Shown piece after piece: positions 23,192-32,280 of a DNA stretch of 34,856 bases. The position numbers were made by a program, and so were the translations under genes. Within the stretch, counting starts at the first letter, position 1. Every line of letters starts with the position of its first letter. The notes under the pieces were generated by a model. The model was not told where the DNA came from. It saw only the letters and a list, made by a program, of their open reading frames with translations, and did not search any database. Origin of the DNA: DATCKG01 sp036562385 (GTDB lineage Bacteria; Bacillota; Sulfobacillia; Symbiobacteriales; Symbiobacteriaceae); NCBI GenBank assembly GCA_036562385.1, contig DATCKG010000069.1, positions 1 to 34,856 on the forward strand. Direction: 5' to 3'.

Positions 23192-24028
23192 TCAGGGCAG
23201 CACAACGAACTCATACCCCTCCGCCTGCATGCGCTGGATGATCGTCGGCAAGGCCTCGGCGGTATGGAGAAGGGTATCGTGGAAGAGGTAGACCGCCCCC
23301 GGGTAAAGCTGGCTCATCACATCGGCCACCACCACGGCAGGATCCTTGTAGCCGGACGCATCGGTGCCCTCCCAGTCCAGCGACCCGCTGGTCCAGGTCA
23401 CCACTTCCAGCCCCAGTTCCGCCGCCACCGCCAGCACTTGATCGTTGTAAGCCCCGAAGGGCGGCCGCAGGTACCGGGGCCGCTGGCCCGTCACAGTCTC
23501 GATCGTCTCCATCAGGGGCACCAGTTCCGCCCGGATCTCCTCCGGCGTCAGCGTGGTCAGATCGGAATGGGTCACGGTGTGCAGCCCGATCACGTGCCCC
23601 TCCTCCGCGATGCGGCGGAGCATATCGGTGTGCTTGGCCCCGTATCCCGTCACAAAGAAGACCGCCCGGACGCCTTCCGCTTTGAGCACATCCAGGATCC
23701 GCGCCGTCGAGTCCGTCTGCGAAGGGCCGTCGTCGAAGGTGAGCATGACCACCTTATCGTCCTGATGGGCCGGGTCGTCGGTGGCCAGCGGCATACCGAT
23801 GCCGCGGGGATACCACCGCACGGGCTCCTCCCCGGTGCCGGTCTGCCCCCGGTCCGTATCCGGCGTGTCCTCGCCCGGCTCCTCCCCCGGTCCCGGGGTT
23901 TCGGAGGCGGGCTCCTCCGTCTGCTTGGTTTCGTCTCCGGGTACCACCCCATCGGGTCCCCGGTGGGCCGTACAGGCCGTCAGCATCAGCAGCAGACTCA
24001 GCAGCACGGGAAGCAGCTTCCCGGTCAT
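23192..24028 (-). CDS. Lipoprotein polysaccharide deacetylase (NodB domain)
   Basis: The 278-residue product starts with a lipoprotein signal peptide ending LLMLTAC, so Cys19 should be lipidated. An acidic Pro/Glu/Thr linker follows (about 25-70), then a NodB carbohydrate esterase 4 domain. Motifs are TFDDGPS (96-102), HTVTH with the metal histidines (149-153) and RPPFG (187-191). It probably removes acetyl groups from peptidoglycan or another extracellular glycan. The ATG at 24028 has GGGGAG 7 nt upstream. It lies 47 nt after uvrC in the same direction. Confidence 0.93.
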   Translation of the reverse strand: MTGKLLPVLLSLLLMLTACTAHRGPDGVVPGDETKQTEEPASETPGPGEEPGEDTPDTDRGQTGTGEEPVRWYPRGIGMPLATDDPAHQDDKVVMLTFDDGPSQTDSTARILDVLKAEGVRAVFFVTGYGAKHTDMLRRIAEEGHVIGLHTVTHSDLTTLTPEEIRAELVPLMETIETVTGQRPRYLRPPFGAYNDQVLAVAAELGLEVVTWTSGSLDWEGTDASGYKDPAVVVADVMSQLYPGAVYLFHDTLLHTAEALPTIIQRMQAEGYEFVVLP

Positions 24029-24075
24029 ATCGGTCTCCCCTTCCAAGAGCGCTTTCGCGACGGGCCCTTTTGTCC

Positions 24076-25974
24076 TTACAAGCTCCCCAGATGCTCCAGC
24101 AGTCGTTCTGCCACCGCGCGGTTCATGCCCGGAACCGCTGCCAGCTCTTCCACCGTGGCCTCCCGGATGCGCCGGAGCGAACCGAAGGCGGCCAGCAGCG
24201 CTTTTTTCCGTTTCGGCCCGATACCGGGCACCTCATCCAGCCGGGAGCGGGTAGCCGCCTTCCGATGCAGCTTCCGGTGGTAGGTGATGGCGAACCGGTG
24301 GGCCTCATCCCGCACTCGCTGCAGGAGGAACAGCCCCTGGGATCCCCGGGGCAAGCGGATCCACTCGTCCCGGCCTTCCTCGCAGAGCAGTTCCTCTTCC
24401 TTGGCCAGGCCGAAGGTGGGGATATCGTCCACCCCCAGGGCCCGCATCGCCTCCCGGGCGTAGGAAAGCTGCCCCTTGCCGCCATCGATGATAAGCAGAT
24501 CCGGAAAGACGGCGAATTTCCCCCCTGCTTCGGGCCGGTACGGCCGGACGGCCTCCGCCGCCTGTCCTTCCACGGCCTCCGGCGACTGCGCCTGGCGCTG
24601 CATCGCCTCCCGCTCCGCCAGGCCCCGCCGAAACCGCCGGGTGATCGCCTCCGCCATGTTGGCAAAGTCGTTGTTCTGATCGACGCGGATCTTGAACCGG
24701 CGGTAGTCCTCCTTCTTTGGCCGCCCCCCCTCGAAGACCACCATGGAGGCCACCACCTCGGAGCCCTGGATGTGGGAGACGTCGAAGCACTCAATCCGGT
24801 ACGGCAGCCGCGGCAGGTTCAGCGCCTTCTGCAGTTCCTCCAGCGCCCCTTGCGTGGAGGCCAGTTCGTGCTCCCGCTCCTTCTCCCGCTCCACCATGCC
24901 TTCCGCGGCGTTCTTCGCCACCATCTCCACCAGCGCCCGCTTCTCGCCCCGCTGCGGGCGCCGGAGGGTCACCTTGCCCTCCCGCTTACGGGAGAGCCAC
25001 TCCTCCAGCACTTCCCGGTTCTCCGGTTCGTCGCTGACCAGGATCTCCCGGGGGATAAAGCTGGTCTGGCTGTAGTGCTGCTGGATGAAGGCGGCCAGGA
25101 TCTCGCCGCCGGACATCTCGTCCGCGCCGGTCATGATGAACTGATCCCGGCCCACCAGCTTACCCTGGCGAACGAAGAAGACCTGCACGCAGGCCTCATC
25201 GTGGCTGCGGGCGTAGGCGATCGCGTCCAGGTCGGCCATATCGTGGGAGATGATCTTCTGCTTCTCCGTCACCTTCTGGATCGCCGCGATCTGGTCCCGC
25301 AGCTCTGCCGCCCGCTCAAACTCCAGCCGCTCCGCCGCCTCTTCCATCCGGGCCTTAAGCCGGCTGATCACCTCATCGGTCCGGCCCTCCAAGAAAGCGG
25401 CCAAATCTTTGACGGCCTGTTCGTACTCCTGGTGCCGATCAAAATCCGGCAGGCACGGGCCCAGGCAGCGGCCGATGTGGTACTGCAGACAGGCCCGCGG
25501 GTGACGGGAGGGGTCGTTGCAGGTCCGCAGGGGAAAGAGCCGCCGGGCCAGTTTCATGGTCTCCCACATCGGCTGCGCGCTGGTAAAGGGGCCGAAGTAG
25601 CGCGAGCCATCCTTCCGCATGGTGCGGGATACCACCAGCCGCGGCCACTTTTCCCCCAGGGTGAGGCGGAGGTACGGGTACTGTTTGTCGTCCCGCAGCC
25701 GAATGTTGTATTTGGGCTTGTGTTTCTTGATCAGGTTCGATTCCAGAATCAGCGCCTCCACTTCGGTGTCGGTAACGATATGCTCGATGGAGGCGATCTG
25801 ATTCACCATGGCCAGCACCTTGGCCGTCAGATTGCGGGATGACTGGAAGTACTGCCGAACCCGATTTTTCAGGTTGCGCGCTTTTCCTACATAAATAATC
25901 CGGCCGTTGGCGTCCTTGAAGACGTAACAGCCGGGCCGGTCAGGCAGCAGCTTCACCTGTTCCTCCAGATCCAT
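24076..25974 (-). CDS. uvrC: Excinuclease ABC subunit C
   Basis: UvrC makes both incisions in nucleotide excision repair. The 632-residue protein has the GIY-YIG nuclease (about 13-90, GCYVFKD and IIYVGKARNLKNR). It has the Cys cluster Cys152/162/170/174, which matches the Fe-S-binding pattern known for UvrC. A UVR helical pair follows (203-236), then an RNase H-like nuclease (ECFDVSHIQGS, LLIIDGGKGQL) and a C-terminal helix-hairpin-helix pair (DEVPGIGPKRK, AAVPGMNRA). Residues about 455-488 look like an extra loop ahead of the second catalytic aspartate. The ATG at 25974 is chosen because GAGGTGAGG lies just upstream of it and overlaps the alternative GTG at 25983. It follows the anti-sigma candidate by 30 nt. 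Confidence 0.97.
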   Translation of the reverse strand: MDLEEQVKLLPDRPGCYVFKDANGRIIYVGKARNLKNRVRQYFQSSRNLTAKVLAMVNQIASIEHIVTDTEVEALILESNLIKKHKPKYNIRLRDDKQYPYLRLTLGEKWPRLVVSRTMRKDGSRYFGPFTSAQPMWETMKLARRLFPLRTCNDPSRHPRACLQYHIGRCLGPCLPDFDRHQEYEQAVKDLAAFLEGRTDEVISRLKARMEEAAERLEFERAAELRDQIAAIQKVTEKQKIISHDMADLDAIAYARSHDEACVQVFFVRQGKLVGRDQFIMTGADEMSGGEILAAFIQQHYSQTSFIPREILVSDEPENREVLEEWLSRKREGKVTLRRPQRGEKRALVEMVAKNAAEGMVEREKEREHELASTQGALEELQKALNLPRLPYRIECFDVSHIQGSEVVASMVVFEGGRPKKEDYRRFKIRVDQNNDFANMAEAITRRFRRGLAEREAMQRQAQSPEAVEGQAAEAVRPYRPEAGGKFAVFPDLLIIDGGKGQLSYAREAMRALGVDDIPTFGLAKEEELLCEEGRDEWIRLPRGSQGLFLLQRVRDEAHRFAITYHRKLHRKAATRSRLDEVPGIGPKRKKALLAAFGSLRRIREATVEELAAVPGMNRAVAERLLEHLGSL

Positions 25975-26004
25975 CGGCCTCACCTCGCTTTCCCGCCCGG
26001 TTCG

Positions 26005-26397
26005 TCACGGCGCAACCCGGGCAGAAGGGGATCCCCGCCCCTCTTGCTTCTGGGCCGGCCGCTGCCAGCCCGCCACCGCGACAAAATAACCCGCCCGCAG
26101 ATTATCTTTGGGCGGACGCAGGAAAGCCACATCCCTCCCCCCGCTTGCCGGTGGCACGTACCAGGTGGTATCGGCCGACCATGACCAGAGCACCGCCCCG
26201 AGAACGCCCCCCACCAGCGTCAGCGCCAGCAGCGGTCGCAGCGCACGCAGCCGCTGCAGGATCCGGCGGCGCCGCTGCTGCCGCCGCAGGTCCTGCTCCA
26301 GTTCGGCGCTGATCCGCTGCCACATGTCCTCCGGGATCGGCACCCGTTCCGCTTCCCGGCGCAGTTCCTCCCGAATCATCCGAATGCCCGGACGCAC
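26005..26397 (-). CDS. Small single-pass membrane protein, probable anti-sigma factor
   Basis: The 130-residue protein has a charged N-terminal half (IREELRREAERVPIPEDMWQ, then AELEQDLRRQQRRRR), one membrane helix (about 56-74, LLALTLVGGVLGAVLWSWS) and a short external tail. It has no zinc Cys/His motif. The N-in topology, size and position directly after an ECF sigma gene suggest an anti-sigma factor. The family is not recognised with certainty. The start is uncertain: the GTG at 26397 has GGAGGA 9 nt upstream, while GTG at 26406 and ATG at 26379 are in the same frame. Confidence 0.65.
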   Translation of the reverse strand: MRPGIRMIREELRREAERVPIPEDMWQRISAELEQDLRRQQRRRRILQRLRALRPLLALTLVGGVLGAVLWSWSADTTWYVPPASGGRDVAFLRPPKDNLRAGYFVAVAGWQRPAQKQEGRGSPSARVAP

Positions 26398-26419
26398 TCG
26401 GCTCACTCCTCCAAATGAT

Positions 26420-27052
26420 TCACACCGGATGGTGAGACAATTGCATGTATGACAAAGCCACCAGATCGGGCCGCCCCATCTCCCGGGCCATGACGTGACG
26501 CAGCAGCAGGCGCGCCCGGTGGAGCCGAGACTTCACCGTCCCCGGCGGACACCCGACGATGGCGGCAATCTCCGCATCGGAAAACTCGTGGAAATACTTG
26601 AGCACCACCACGGTTCGGTGGACCGGATCCAGTTGCCCGATGGCCCAGTACAGCAGCGACCGCTCCTCGCTCTCCAGCACCGCCTCTTCCGGCTGCCAGT
26701 CCCGGCGCGCCGCCGGGGCCTGCACCTTCGCCCTGCCGTCGCCGTCCAGGTCCTCCCGAATCTTCCGCCGCCTCAGCAGGCTGATCGCCTCGTTGACGAC
26801 TACCCGGTACAGCCAGGACTTCAGGCTGGAGCGGTACTGAAACCGGTCGATGGTGCGGAAGACCTTCAGGAACGTCTCCTGGACCACATCCTGAGCCAGA
26901 CTGGCATCCCGCACCACCAGGTAGGCAAACCGGAAGACGTCCGCATGGTAAAGCTGAAACAGCGCTTCAAAGGCCTGCCGATCGCCGGCCTGGCAGCGCT
27001 CCACCAAGTCGTATTCCTGCTGGGGCGATAGGACGGGCTCAAGCTCGGCCAT
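26420..27052 (-). CDS. ECF-type sigma-70 family RNA polymerase sigma factor
   Basis: The 210-residue protein has region 2 (AFEALFQLYHADVFRFAYLVV, AQDVVQETFLKVFRTIDRF, SLKSWLYRVVVNEAISLLR). It has region 4 (about 130-180, QLDPVHRTVVVLKYFHEFSD, AEIAAIVGCPPGTVKSRLHR). The linker between them is charged. The ATG at 27052 is chosen because the GGGGGTGA site fits it and is too close to the GTG at 27061. It heads the run sigma, anti-sigma candidate, uvrC, deacetylase, YvlD, HAD, suggesting an envelope or DNA-damage stress regulon. No confident promoter is seen in 27053-27191. Confidence 0.93.
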   Translation of the reverse strand: MAELEPVLSPQQEYDLVERCQAGDRQAFEALFQLYHADVFRFAYLVVRDASLAQDVVQETFLKVFRTIDRFQYRSSLKSWLYRVVVNEAISLLRRRKIREDLDGDGRAKVQAPAARRDWQPEEAVLESEERSLLYWAIGQLDPVHRTVVVLKYFHEFSDAEIAAIVGCPPGTVKSRLHRARLLLRHVMAREMGRPDLVALSYMQLSHHPV

Positions 27053-27191
27053 CAGGCTCACCCCCTATCCCACCCGCAGTCACGAACAGCCGCGGCCGCG
27101 GTCTTCTTGGGTTAAGGATATCATTTCGAACCGCTAAAGATAAGTGGCAAATCCGACCGGCGGCCAGTCCCCTTACCAGAGTCGGAAGCCC

Positions 27192-29171
27192 CTACTGAAG
27201 GCGCTCCCGCAGCACCGGCGTCCCCTGCTGCCACTCGTACATGTAGACCCACGCGGTCTCGTTTTCGCCGGTGTCGCTGTCAAAGGATATCCACGCGGTC
27301 CGGCCAGAATAGCCGGTGGTCTCCCGTACCAGCTTCATCAGTTCGCTCCGAACCGGCACCTGGGCCGGATGCTCCTCTCCGTAGCGGACTAGCGCCGCCA
27401 GCAGCACGCTGGCCGCGTCGTATCCATAGGCCGCGTAACCCCGGGTGGGTTTTCCCAGCACGCTCTCGAAATGGCGCCGGAAGGGATCGCTGGGTTCCGC
27501 CGTCAGACGGGGGAAGAAAATCTCCCGGTACTCCGACCCGGTGAGGTACTGGAAGGCCGGGACGTACAGGCCCGCTCCCCCCAGGATCGGTCCGGCGAAC
27601 CCATGGCTGCGGAGCCGCTGCACCGCGGCGGGAGCGATGCTGCCCCGGGCGGCCAGATAAATCCCGTCCGCGCCGGACTGCCGGATGGCATCCACCATCT
27701 GCCCGTCGGGCTGACCGGCGGTCAGAACCGTCTCCCCCACCACCGGCAGGTCCAGCACCTGGGCCGCCCACCGAAACAGCGCCACGTTCTGCTGCTCCTC
27801 GGGCGTGCCGTCCCAGAGGATGTAGATGTTCTTCAGCTTCAGGCTCTGCTTCGCATACCGGGCCGCGGCCTCAGGCAGCCGCCGGGCGCTGGCCACGATA
27901 CGGTTCACGTGGGGCCATCCCTGGGCCGTCAGTTCCTCGGCACCGGCAGTGGGTACCACCAGGGGCAGGCCGGACAAACGGAGGCTTTCCGCCACCGCAT
28001 AGGTCACCTGGCTGTCCAGGCTTCCCACCACTCCGATCACCCGGGGGTTGGCGGCGGCCTGCAGAGCCATCTCCCGCCCCACCTCAGGCAGGCTCCGGTC
28101 GTCGTAGGGCTGAACCAGCACCTCATACCCCGCGGCCCGCAGGTTCTCCTCCATATCCCGGACCGCAAGGATCACCCCGTCCACCAGATCGGCCCCGTCG
28201 ATGCTGTCCGCCCCGGAAAGGGGAGCGATGGCCGCAAGCAGCACGGTGGTGGTGTGCGCGGCCGGCACCGGCTCGCACAGGGCCGCCGGGGTGCGGTTCG
28301 CCCACTGGGCCAGGTGACCGATCAGTTCCTCCGAGGGGATGGCATAGGCCAAATCGCCCTCGGTGCCGGCGGCCACCATCCCCACCACCTGCCCCGTTCC
28401 CCGGTGGATCAACGGACCGCCGCTGGTGCCCTCAAGCACCCGGGCGCCGGTGATCTGAATCAGGTTGCCGAAATACCGGCCGTCGATCATGCGCTGGTCA
28501 TGCAGCCGGCTCACCTGGGCCGGCAGGGCCACGCTGTTGCCCACGCCCCGGGGGAAGCCCAGGACATAGACATCCTCATACAGCCGGAGCGTTCCGGAGT
28601 CGCCGAAGGCAAGCGGAGCCGGCCATCCCTTCAGGCCGGGGACCGCCACCAGGGCCAAATCCTGATCCGCCCAAACAGCGACCACCGTTCCCGGGTGCAG
28701 CCGGCCGTTGCTGTCCATCACCGTGACACAGCGGGCCCCCTCCACCACATGGGCCGCGGTGACCACCCGGCCCTCCTCATCCACGATAAAGCCGGAGCCG
28801 GCCCGGTTTCCGGCGGCGCCCTGCGCGGTAACAGCCACCACCGACCGCAGGTACTCCGCAACGGCGGTATTGGGCTCGGTTTCCGTCACCGGCGCCACCG
28901 AACCCTCTTGCGGCGGCTTTGCCAGGACGGACAGCGAAGCGGGCAGGGGCCAGTGCCCCGCCTTGTAGCGGTAGCCGCCCACCGTCCCGACGCCGAACAG
29001 GGCCACCAGGATCACCACGGCCAGCCAGGCCGCCACCCGCGCGGGGAAGCGCCGTCGCGGCGAAGGGGACGGGGCAGGGTCCCGGGTCAGCGGCACACCG
29101 CATTGTCCACAATAGCGGGCCCCGACCGGGACCGGGGCGCCGCAGTATGGGCAGTGGGATGGGCTCGACAC
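27192..29171 (-). CDS. Zinc ribbon - membrane helix - HtrA-like serine protease - LivJ-type ligand-binding fusion
   Basis: A 659-residue, four-part protein. Residues 5-28 form a zinc ribbon (Cys7, Cys10, Cys21, Cys24). RRRFPAR then leads into one membrane helix (about 44-66), so the ribbon is cytoplasmic and the rest outside. Residues 105-290 are a trypsin/HtrA-like protease with His141 (VTAAHVVEG), Asp171 (DQDLALVAV) and Ser250 (GTSGGPL); no PDZ domain is seen. Residues 308-659 resemble the LivJ/periplasmic-binding type I fold of branched-chain amino acid receptors (LLAAIAPLSGADSIDGADLV, VIGVVGSLDSQVTYAVAESL, GLPLVVPTAGAEELTAQGWP, GYAAYGYDAASVLLAAL). The GTG start has AAGGAG 8 nt upstream. 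No transporter genes adjoin. A ligand-gated surface protease or sensor is inference. Confidence 0.85.
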   Translation of the reverse strand: MSSPSHCPYCGAPVPVGARYCGQCGVPLTRDPAPSPSPRRRFPARVAAWLAVVILVALFGVGTVGGYRYKAGHWPLPASLSVLAKPPQEGSVAPVTETEPNTAVAEYLRSVVAVTAQGAAGNRAGSGFIVDEEGRVVTAAHVVEGARCVTVMDSNGRLHPGTVVAVWADQDLALVAVPGLKGWPAPLAFGDSGTLRLYEDVYVLGFPRGVGNSVALPAQVSRLHDQRMIDGRYFGNLIQITGARVLEGTSGGPLIHRGTGQVVGMVAAGTEGDLAYAIPSEELIGHLAQWANRTPAALCEPVPAAHTTTVLLAAIAPLSGADSIDGADLVDGVILAVRDMEENLRAAGYEVLVQPYDDRSLPEVGREMALQAAANPRVIGVVGSLDSQVTYAVAESLRLSGLPLVVPTAGAEELTAQGWPHVNRIVASARRLPEAAARYAKQSLKLKNIYILWDGTPEEQQNVALFRWAAQVLDLPVVGETVLTAGQPDGQMVDAIRQSGADGIYLAARGSIAPAAVQRLRSHGFAGPILGGAGLYVPAFQYLTGSEYREIFFPRLTAEPSDPFRRHFESVLGKPTRGYAAYGYDAASVLLAALVRYGEEHPAQVPVRSELMKLVRETTGYSGRTAWISFDSDTGENETAWVYMYEWQQGTPVLRERLQ

Positions 29172-29237
29172 AGCGCTCGCTCCTTATCACAGGGTCCGCA
29201 GCCAACCAGGGGATACGTTTCCGGTCGAAACCGCTTC

Positions 29238-29265
29238 TATCTACTTAAACGAAGCAGTGGGTCAA
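29238..29265 (-). promoter_or_regulatory. Promoter of the protease/receptor fusion gene
   Basis: TTGACC (29260-29265) and TAGATA (29238-29243) are spaced by 16 nt on the minus strand, with a predicted start about 60 nt before the GTG. This suggests transcription separate from uvrA upstream. No terminator was recognised in the 161-nt gap. Confidence 0.5.
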
Positions 29266-29332
29266 TCCAGGTCATGTTCAGTATAACCCACAAGAGCGAT
29301 GCCGGTCTCCCTGTTGGAGCGTGGCTGGGTCT

Positions 29333-32188
29333 TCAGTCGCCGGCGCTCACCCGGAGTCCGGCCCGCTGCCGCTCCATGTGCCGCTTCAGGAACTGGCCCG
29401 TGTAGCTGTACGGAACCTCGCAGATCATCTCCGGGGGTCCCTCGGCGATGATCTGCCCGCCCCGGTCGCCTCCCTCCGGCCCCAGGTCAATGATCCAGTC
29501 CGCCTGCTTGATCACGTCCATGTTGTGCTCGATCACCAGGACGGTGTCGCCGTTGTCCACCAGCCGCTGCAGGACATCCAGCAGCTTGTGGACATCCGCG
29601 GTGTGCAGCCCCGTGGTGGGCTCGTCCAGAATATAGATCGTCTTGCCCTGCGACCGCCGGGACAGCTCAGTGGCCAGCTTCACCCGCTGCGCCTCGCCGC
29701 CCGAAAGCGTGGTGGCGGGTTGACCCAGTTTCATGTAGCCCAGCCCCACATCCTGCATGGTCCGGATCTTCCGGTAGATGCGGGGCAGGGGCCGGAAGAA
29801 CTCCGCCGCCTCGTCCACCGTCATGTCCAGGATGTCGGCGATGTTCTTCCCCTTGTAGCGGACCTCCAGCGTCTCCCGGTTGTACCGGGCACCCTTGCAG
29901 ACCTCGCAGGGCACGTAAACGTCCGGCAGGAAGTGCATCTCGATCTTGATGATGCCGTCGCCCTTGCAAGCCTCGCACCGGCCGCCCCGGACGTTGAAGG
30001 AAAACCGCCCGGGCTTGTAGCCCCGCATCCGGGCTTCCGGCGTCTGCGCCATCAGCTCCCGGATCAGGTCAAAGACGCCGGTGTAGGTGGCCGGGTTCGA
30101 CCGCGGCGTCCGGCCGATGGGGGACTGGTCGATGTTGATCACCTTCTCCAGGTACTCCAGTCCCTCGATGCTGTCGTGCGCGCCGGGCCGCACCCGGGCG
30201 CCGTTCAGCTCCATGGCCAGCCGCTTGTACAGCACCTCGTTCACCAGGGTCGACTTGCCCGAACCCGACACCCCGGTGACGCAGACGAAGGTGCCCAGTG
30301 GAATCCGCAAGGTCACGTTCTTCAGATTGTGCTCCCGGGCGCCCTTGAGCACCAGCCACTTGCCGTTGGGCTTGCGGCGCTGAGTCGGGATGGGGATCTC
30401 CTTGCGCCCCGAGAGATAGGCCCCTGTCACCGAGTTCGGGTTCTTCAGCACCTCGCTGAGGGGGCCGCTGACCACCACATGTCCGCCCTGGGCACCGGCA
30501 CCGGGACCGATGTCCACGATCCAGTCCGCGTTCAGGATCATGTCCTCATCGTGCTCCACCACGATCACAGTGTTGCCCAGGTCCCGAAGCTGCTTCAGCG
30601 TGTTGATCAGCCGTTCGTTGTCCCGCTGGTGCAGGCCGATGGACGGCTCGTCCAGGATGTACAGCACCCCCACCAGCTGGGAGCCGATCTGGGTGGCCAG
30701 CCGGATCCGCTGCGCCTCGCCGCCGGAAAGGGTCCCCGCGGCCCGGTTCAGGGTCAGGTAGTCCAGCCCCACATTGATGAGGAAGTCCAGCCGGTTGTTG
30801 ACTTCCTTGAGAATCTGCTGGCCGATGGCCCGCTCCCGGGGCGTAAGGTCCAGGTTCTGCAGGAACTCCTTGACGTGCAGCACATCCATCCGGGTCAGTT
30901 CCGCGATGGAAAGGCCTCCTACCTTCACCGCCAGGGCCTCCGGCTTCAGCCGGTCGCCATGGCAGGCCGGGCACGGGCTGGCCGTCATGAACTGCTCCAG
31001 CCACTCCCGCTGGCTGTCGCTGGTGGTCTCCCGGTAGTACCGCTCCAGGATCGGCACGGCCCCTTCATAATAGGCGGTGCGGACTTTCTCGCCGCCGAAG
31101 GGGCTGTGGTACCGGAACGTCACTTTCTGATCCGGATAGCCCCACAGCAGGATCTCGGAAAACCGCGGGTCCTGCTGATCCAGCGGGATATCCTTCCGGA
31201 TCCCCACCGCCTCGCAGACCGCGTCCACCATGCTGCTGAAATACTGGCCGTTGGAGTTGGCCCAGGGCACCAGCGCCCCGTCATTGAGGGACCGGCGCCG
31301 GTCCAGCACCAGGTCCGGATCGATCCGGTAGTTTTCGCCCAGACCGGTACAGACCGGGCAGGCGCCGAAGGGGCTGTTGAAGGAGAACATCCGGGGCTGC
31401 GGCTCGTCGATGGAGACACCGCAGTCCGGGCAGGCATAATTCTGGCTGAAGAGCAGTTCCTCCCGCCCCACCACGTCCACCGTCACGATGCCGCCCGTCA
31501 GTTTCGTGGCGGTCTCCAGCGAGTCCGCCAGCCGGCTGGCGATGGACGGCTTGACCACCAGGCGGTCCACCACCACCTCGATGGTATGCTTCTTGTTCTT
31601 CTCCAGGGCCGGCGGCTGGGAGGTGATGTCCATCACCTCGCCGTCCACCCGCATCCGAACAAAACCGCCCCGCCGGATCTCCTCGAAAACCTTCACATGC
31701 TCGCCCTTGCGGCCCCGCACCAGGGGCGCGAGGACCTGGATCCGCGTGCCCTCTCCCAGGCCCAGGATGGTATCCACCATCTGCTGAATCGTCTGCTGGG
31801 AGATGGGCCGGCCGCACTTGGGGCAGTGGGGACGGCCGATCCGGGCATACAGGAGCCGCAGGTAGTCGTAGATCTCCGTCACCGTGCCCACCGTGGAACG
31901 CGGGTTGCGGGAGGTCGTCTTCTGGTCAATGGAGATGGCCGGGGAGAGCCCTTCGATGGAGTCCACGTCCGGCTTGTCCATCTGGCCCAGGAACTGGCGG
32001 GCATAAGCGCTCAGCGATTCGACGTAGCGCCGCTGCCCCTCTGCGTAGATCGTTTCGAAGGCCAGGGACGACTTGCCAGAGCCTGACACACCGGTAAAGA
32101 CGATCAGCCTGTCCCGGGGCAGTTCGAGATTGATGTTTTTGAGATTGTGCTGACGTGCACCTTTGATGATCAGCTTATCGTGAGCCAT
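29333..32188 (-). CDS. uvrA: Excinuclease ABC subunit A
   Basis: UvrA is the damage-recognition ATPase of nucleotide excision repair. The 951 residues are the normal length. Two ABC modules are present: Walker A GVSGSGKSSL (about 33) and GVSGSGKSTL (in the second half), and two LSGGEAQR signatures followed by ILDEPSIGLH and ILDEPTTGLH. Zinc modules CPKCGRP, CPDCGV, CEACKGDG and CEVCKGARYN are intact. The ATG has GGAGG 7 nt upstream. uvrB is not adjacent and uvrC lies 3 kb downstream on the same strand. No GAAC-N4-GTTC type LexA box is seen upstream. Confidence 0.98.
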   Translation of the reverse strand: MAHDKLIIKGARQHNLKNINLELPRDRLIVFTGVSGSGKSSLAFETIYAEGQRRYVESLSAYARQFLGQMDKPDVDSIEGLSPAISIDQKTTSRNPRSTVGTVTEIYDYLRLLYARIGRPHCPKCGRPISQQTIQQMVDTILGLGEGTRIQVLAPLVRGRKGEHVKVFEEIRRGGFVRMRVDGEVMDITSQPPALEKNKKHTIEVVVDRLVVKPSIASRLADSLETATKLTGGIVTVDVVGREELLFSQNYACPDCGVSIDEPQPRMFSFNSPFGACPVCTGLGENYRIDPDLVLDRRRSLNDGALVPWANSNGQYFSSMVDAVCEAVGIRKDIPLDQQDPRFSEILLWGYPDQKVTFRYHSPFGGEKVRTAYYEGAVPILERYYRETTSDSQREWLEQFMTASPCPACHGDRLKPEALAVKVGGLSIAELTRMDVLHVKEFLQNLDLTPRERAIGQQILKEVNNRLDFLINVGLDYLTLNRAAGTLSGGEAQRIRLATQIGSQLVGVLYILDEPSIGLHQRDNERLINTLKQLRDLGNTVIVVEHDEDMILNADWIVDIGPGAGAQGGHVVVSGPLSEVLKNPNSVTGAYLSGRKEIPIPTQRRKPNGKWLVLKGAREHNLKNVTLRIPLGTFVCVTGVSGSGKSTLVNEVLYKRLAMELNGARVRPGAHDSIEGLEYLEKVINIDQSPIGRTPRSNPATYTGVFDLIRELMAQTPEARMRGYKPGRFSFNVRGGRCEACKGDGIIKIEMHFLPDVYVPCEVCKGARYNRETLEVRYKGKNIADILDMTVDEAAEFFRPLPRIYRKIRTMQDVGLGYMKLGQPATTLSGGEAQRVKLATELSRRSQGKTIYILDEPTTGLHTADVHKLLDVLQRLVDNGDTVLVIEHNMDVIKQADWIIDLGPEGGDRGGQIIAEGPPEMICEVPYSYTGQFLKRHMERQRAGLRVSAGD

Positions 32189-32280
32189 GACAGCGCCTCC
32201 GTCTTACCGGGTCTGCAGCGTTCGCCGCTGCTGCCGTACTTATCGCTCATGTTCACACACCGCTGGTGCCGGCACCGCAC

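Noticed and set aside
29321..32086. 921-codon open frame opposite uvrA, and similar long frames opposite uvrC, leuC, leuA and the protease/receptor gene
   Set aside because: All show the same antisense bias and no motifs, while the opposite frames are complete known proteins or carry clear domain motifs.
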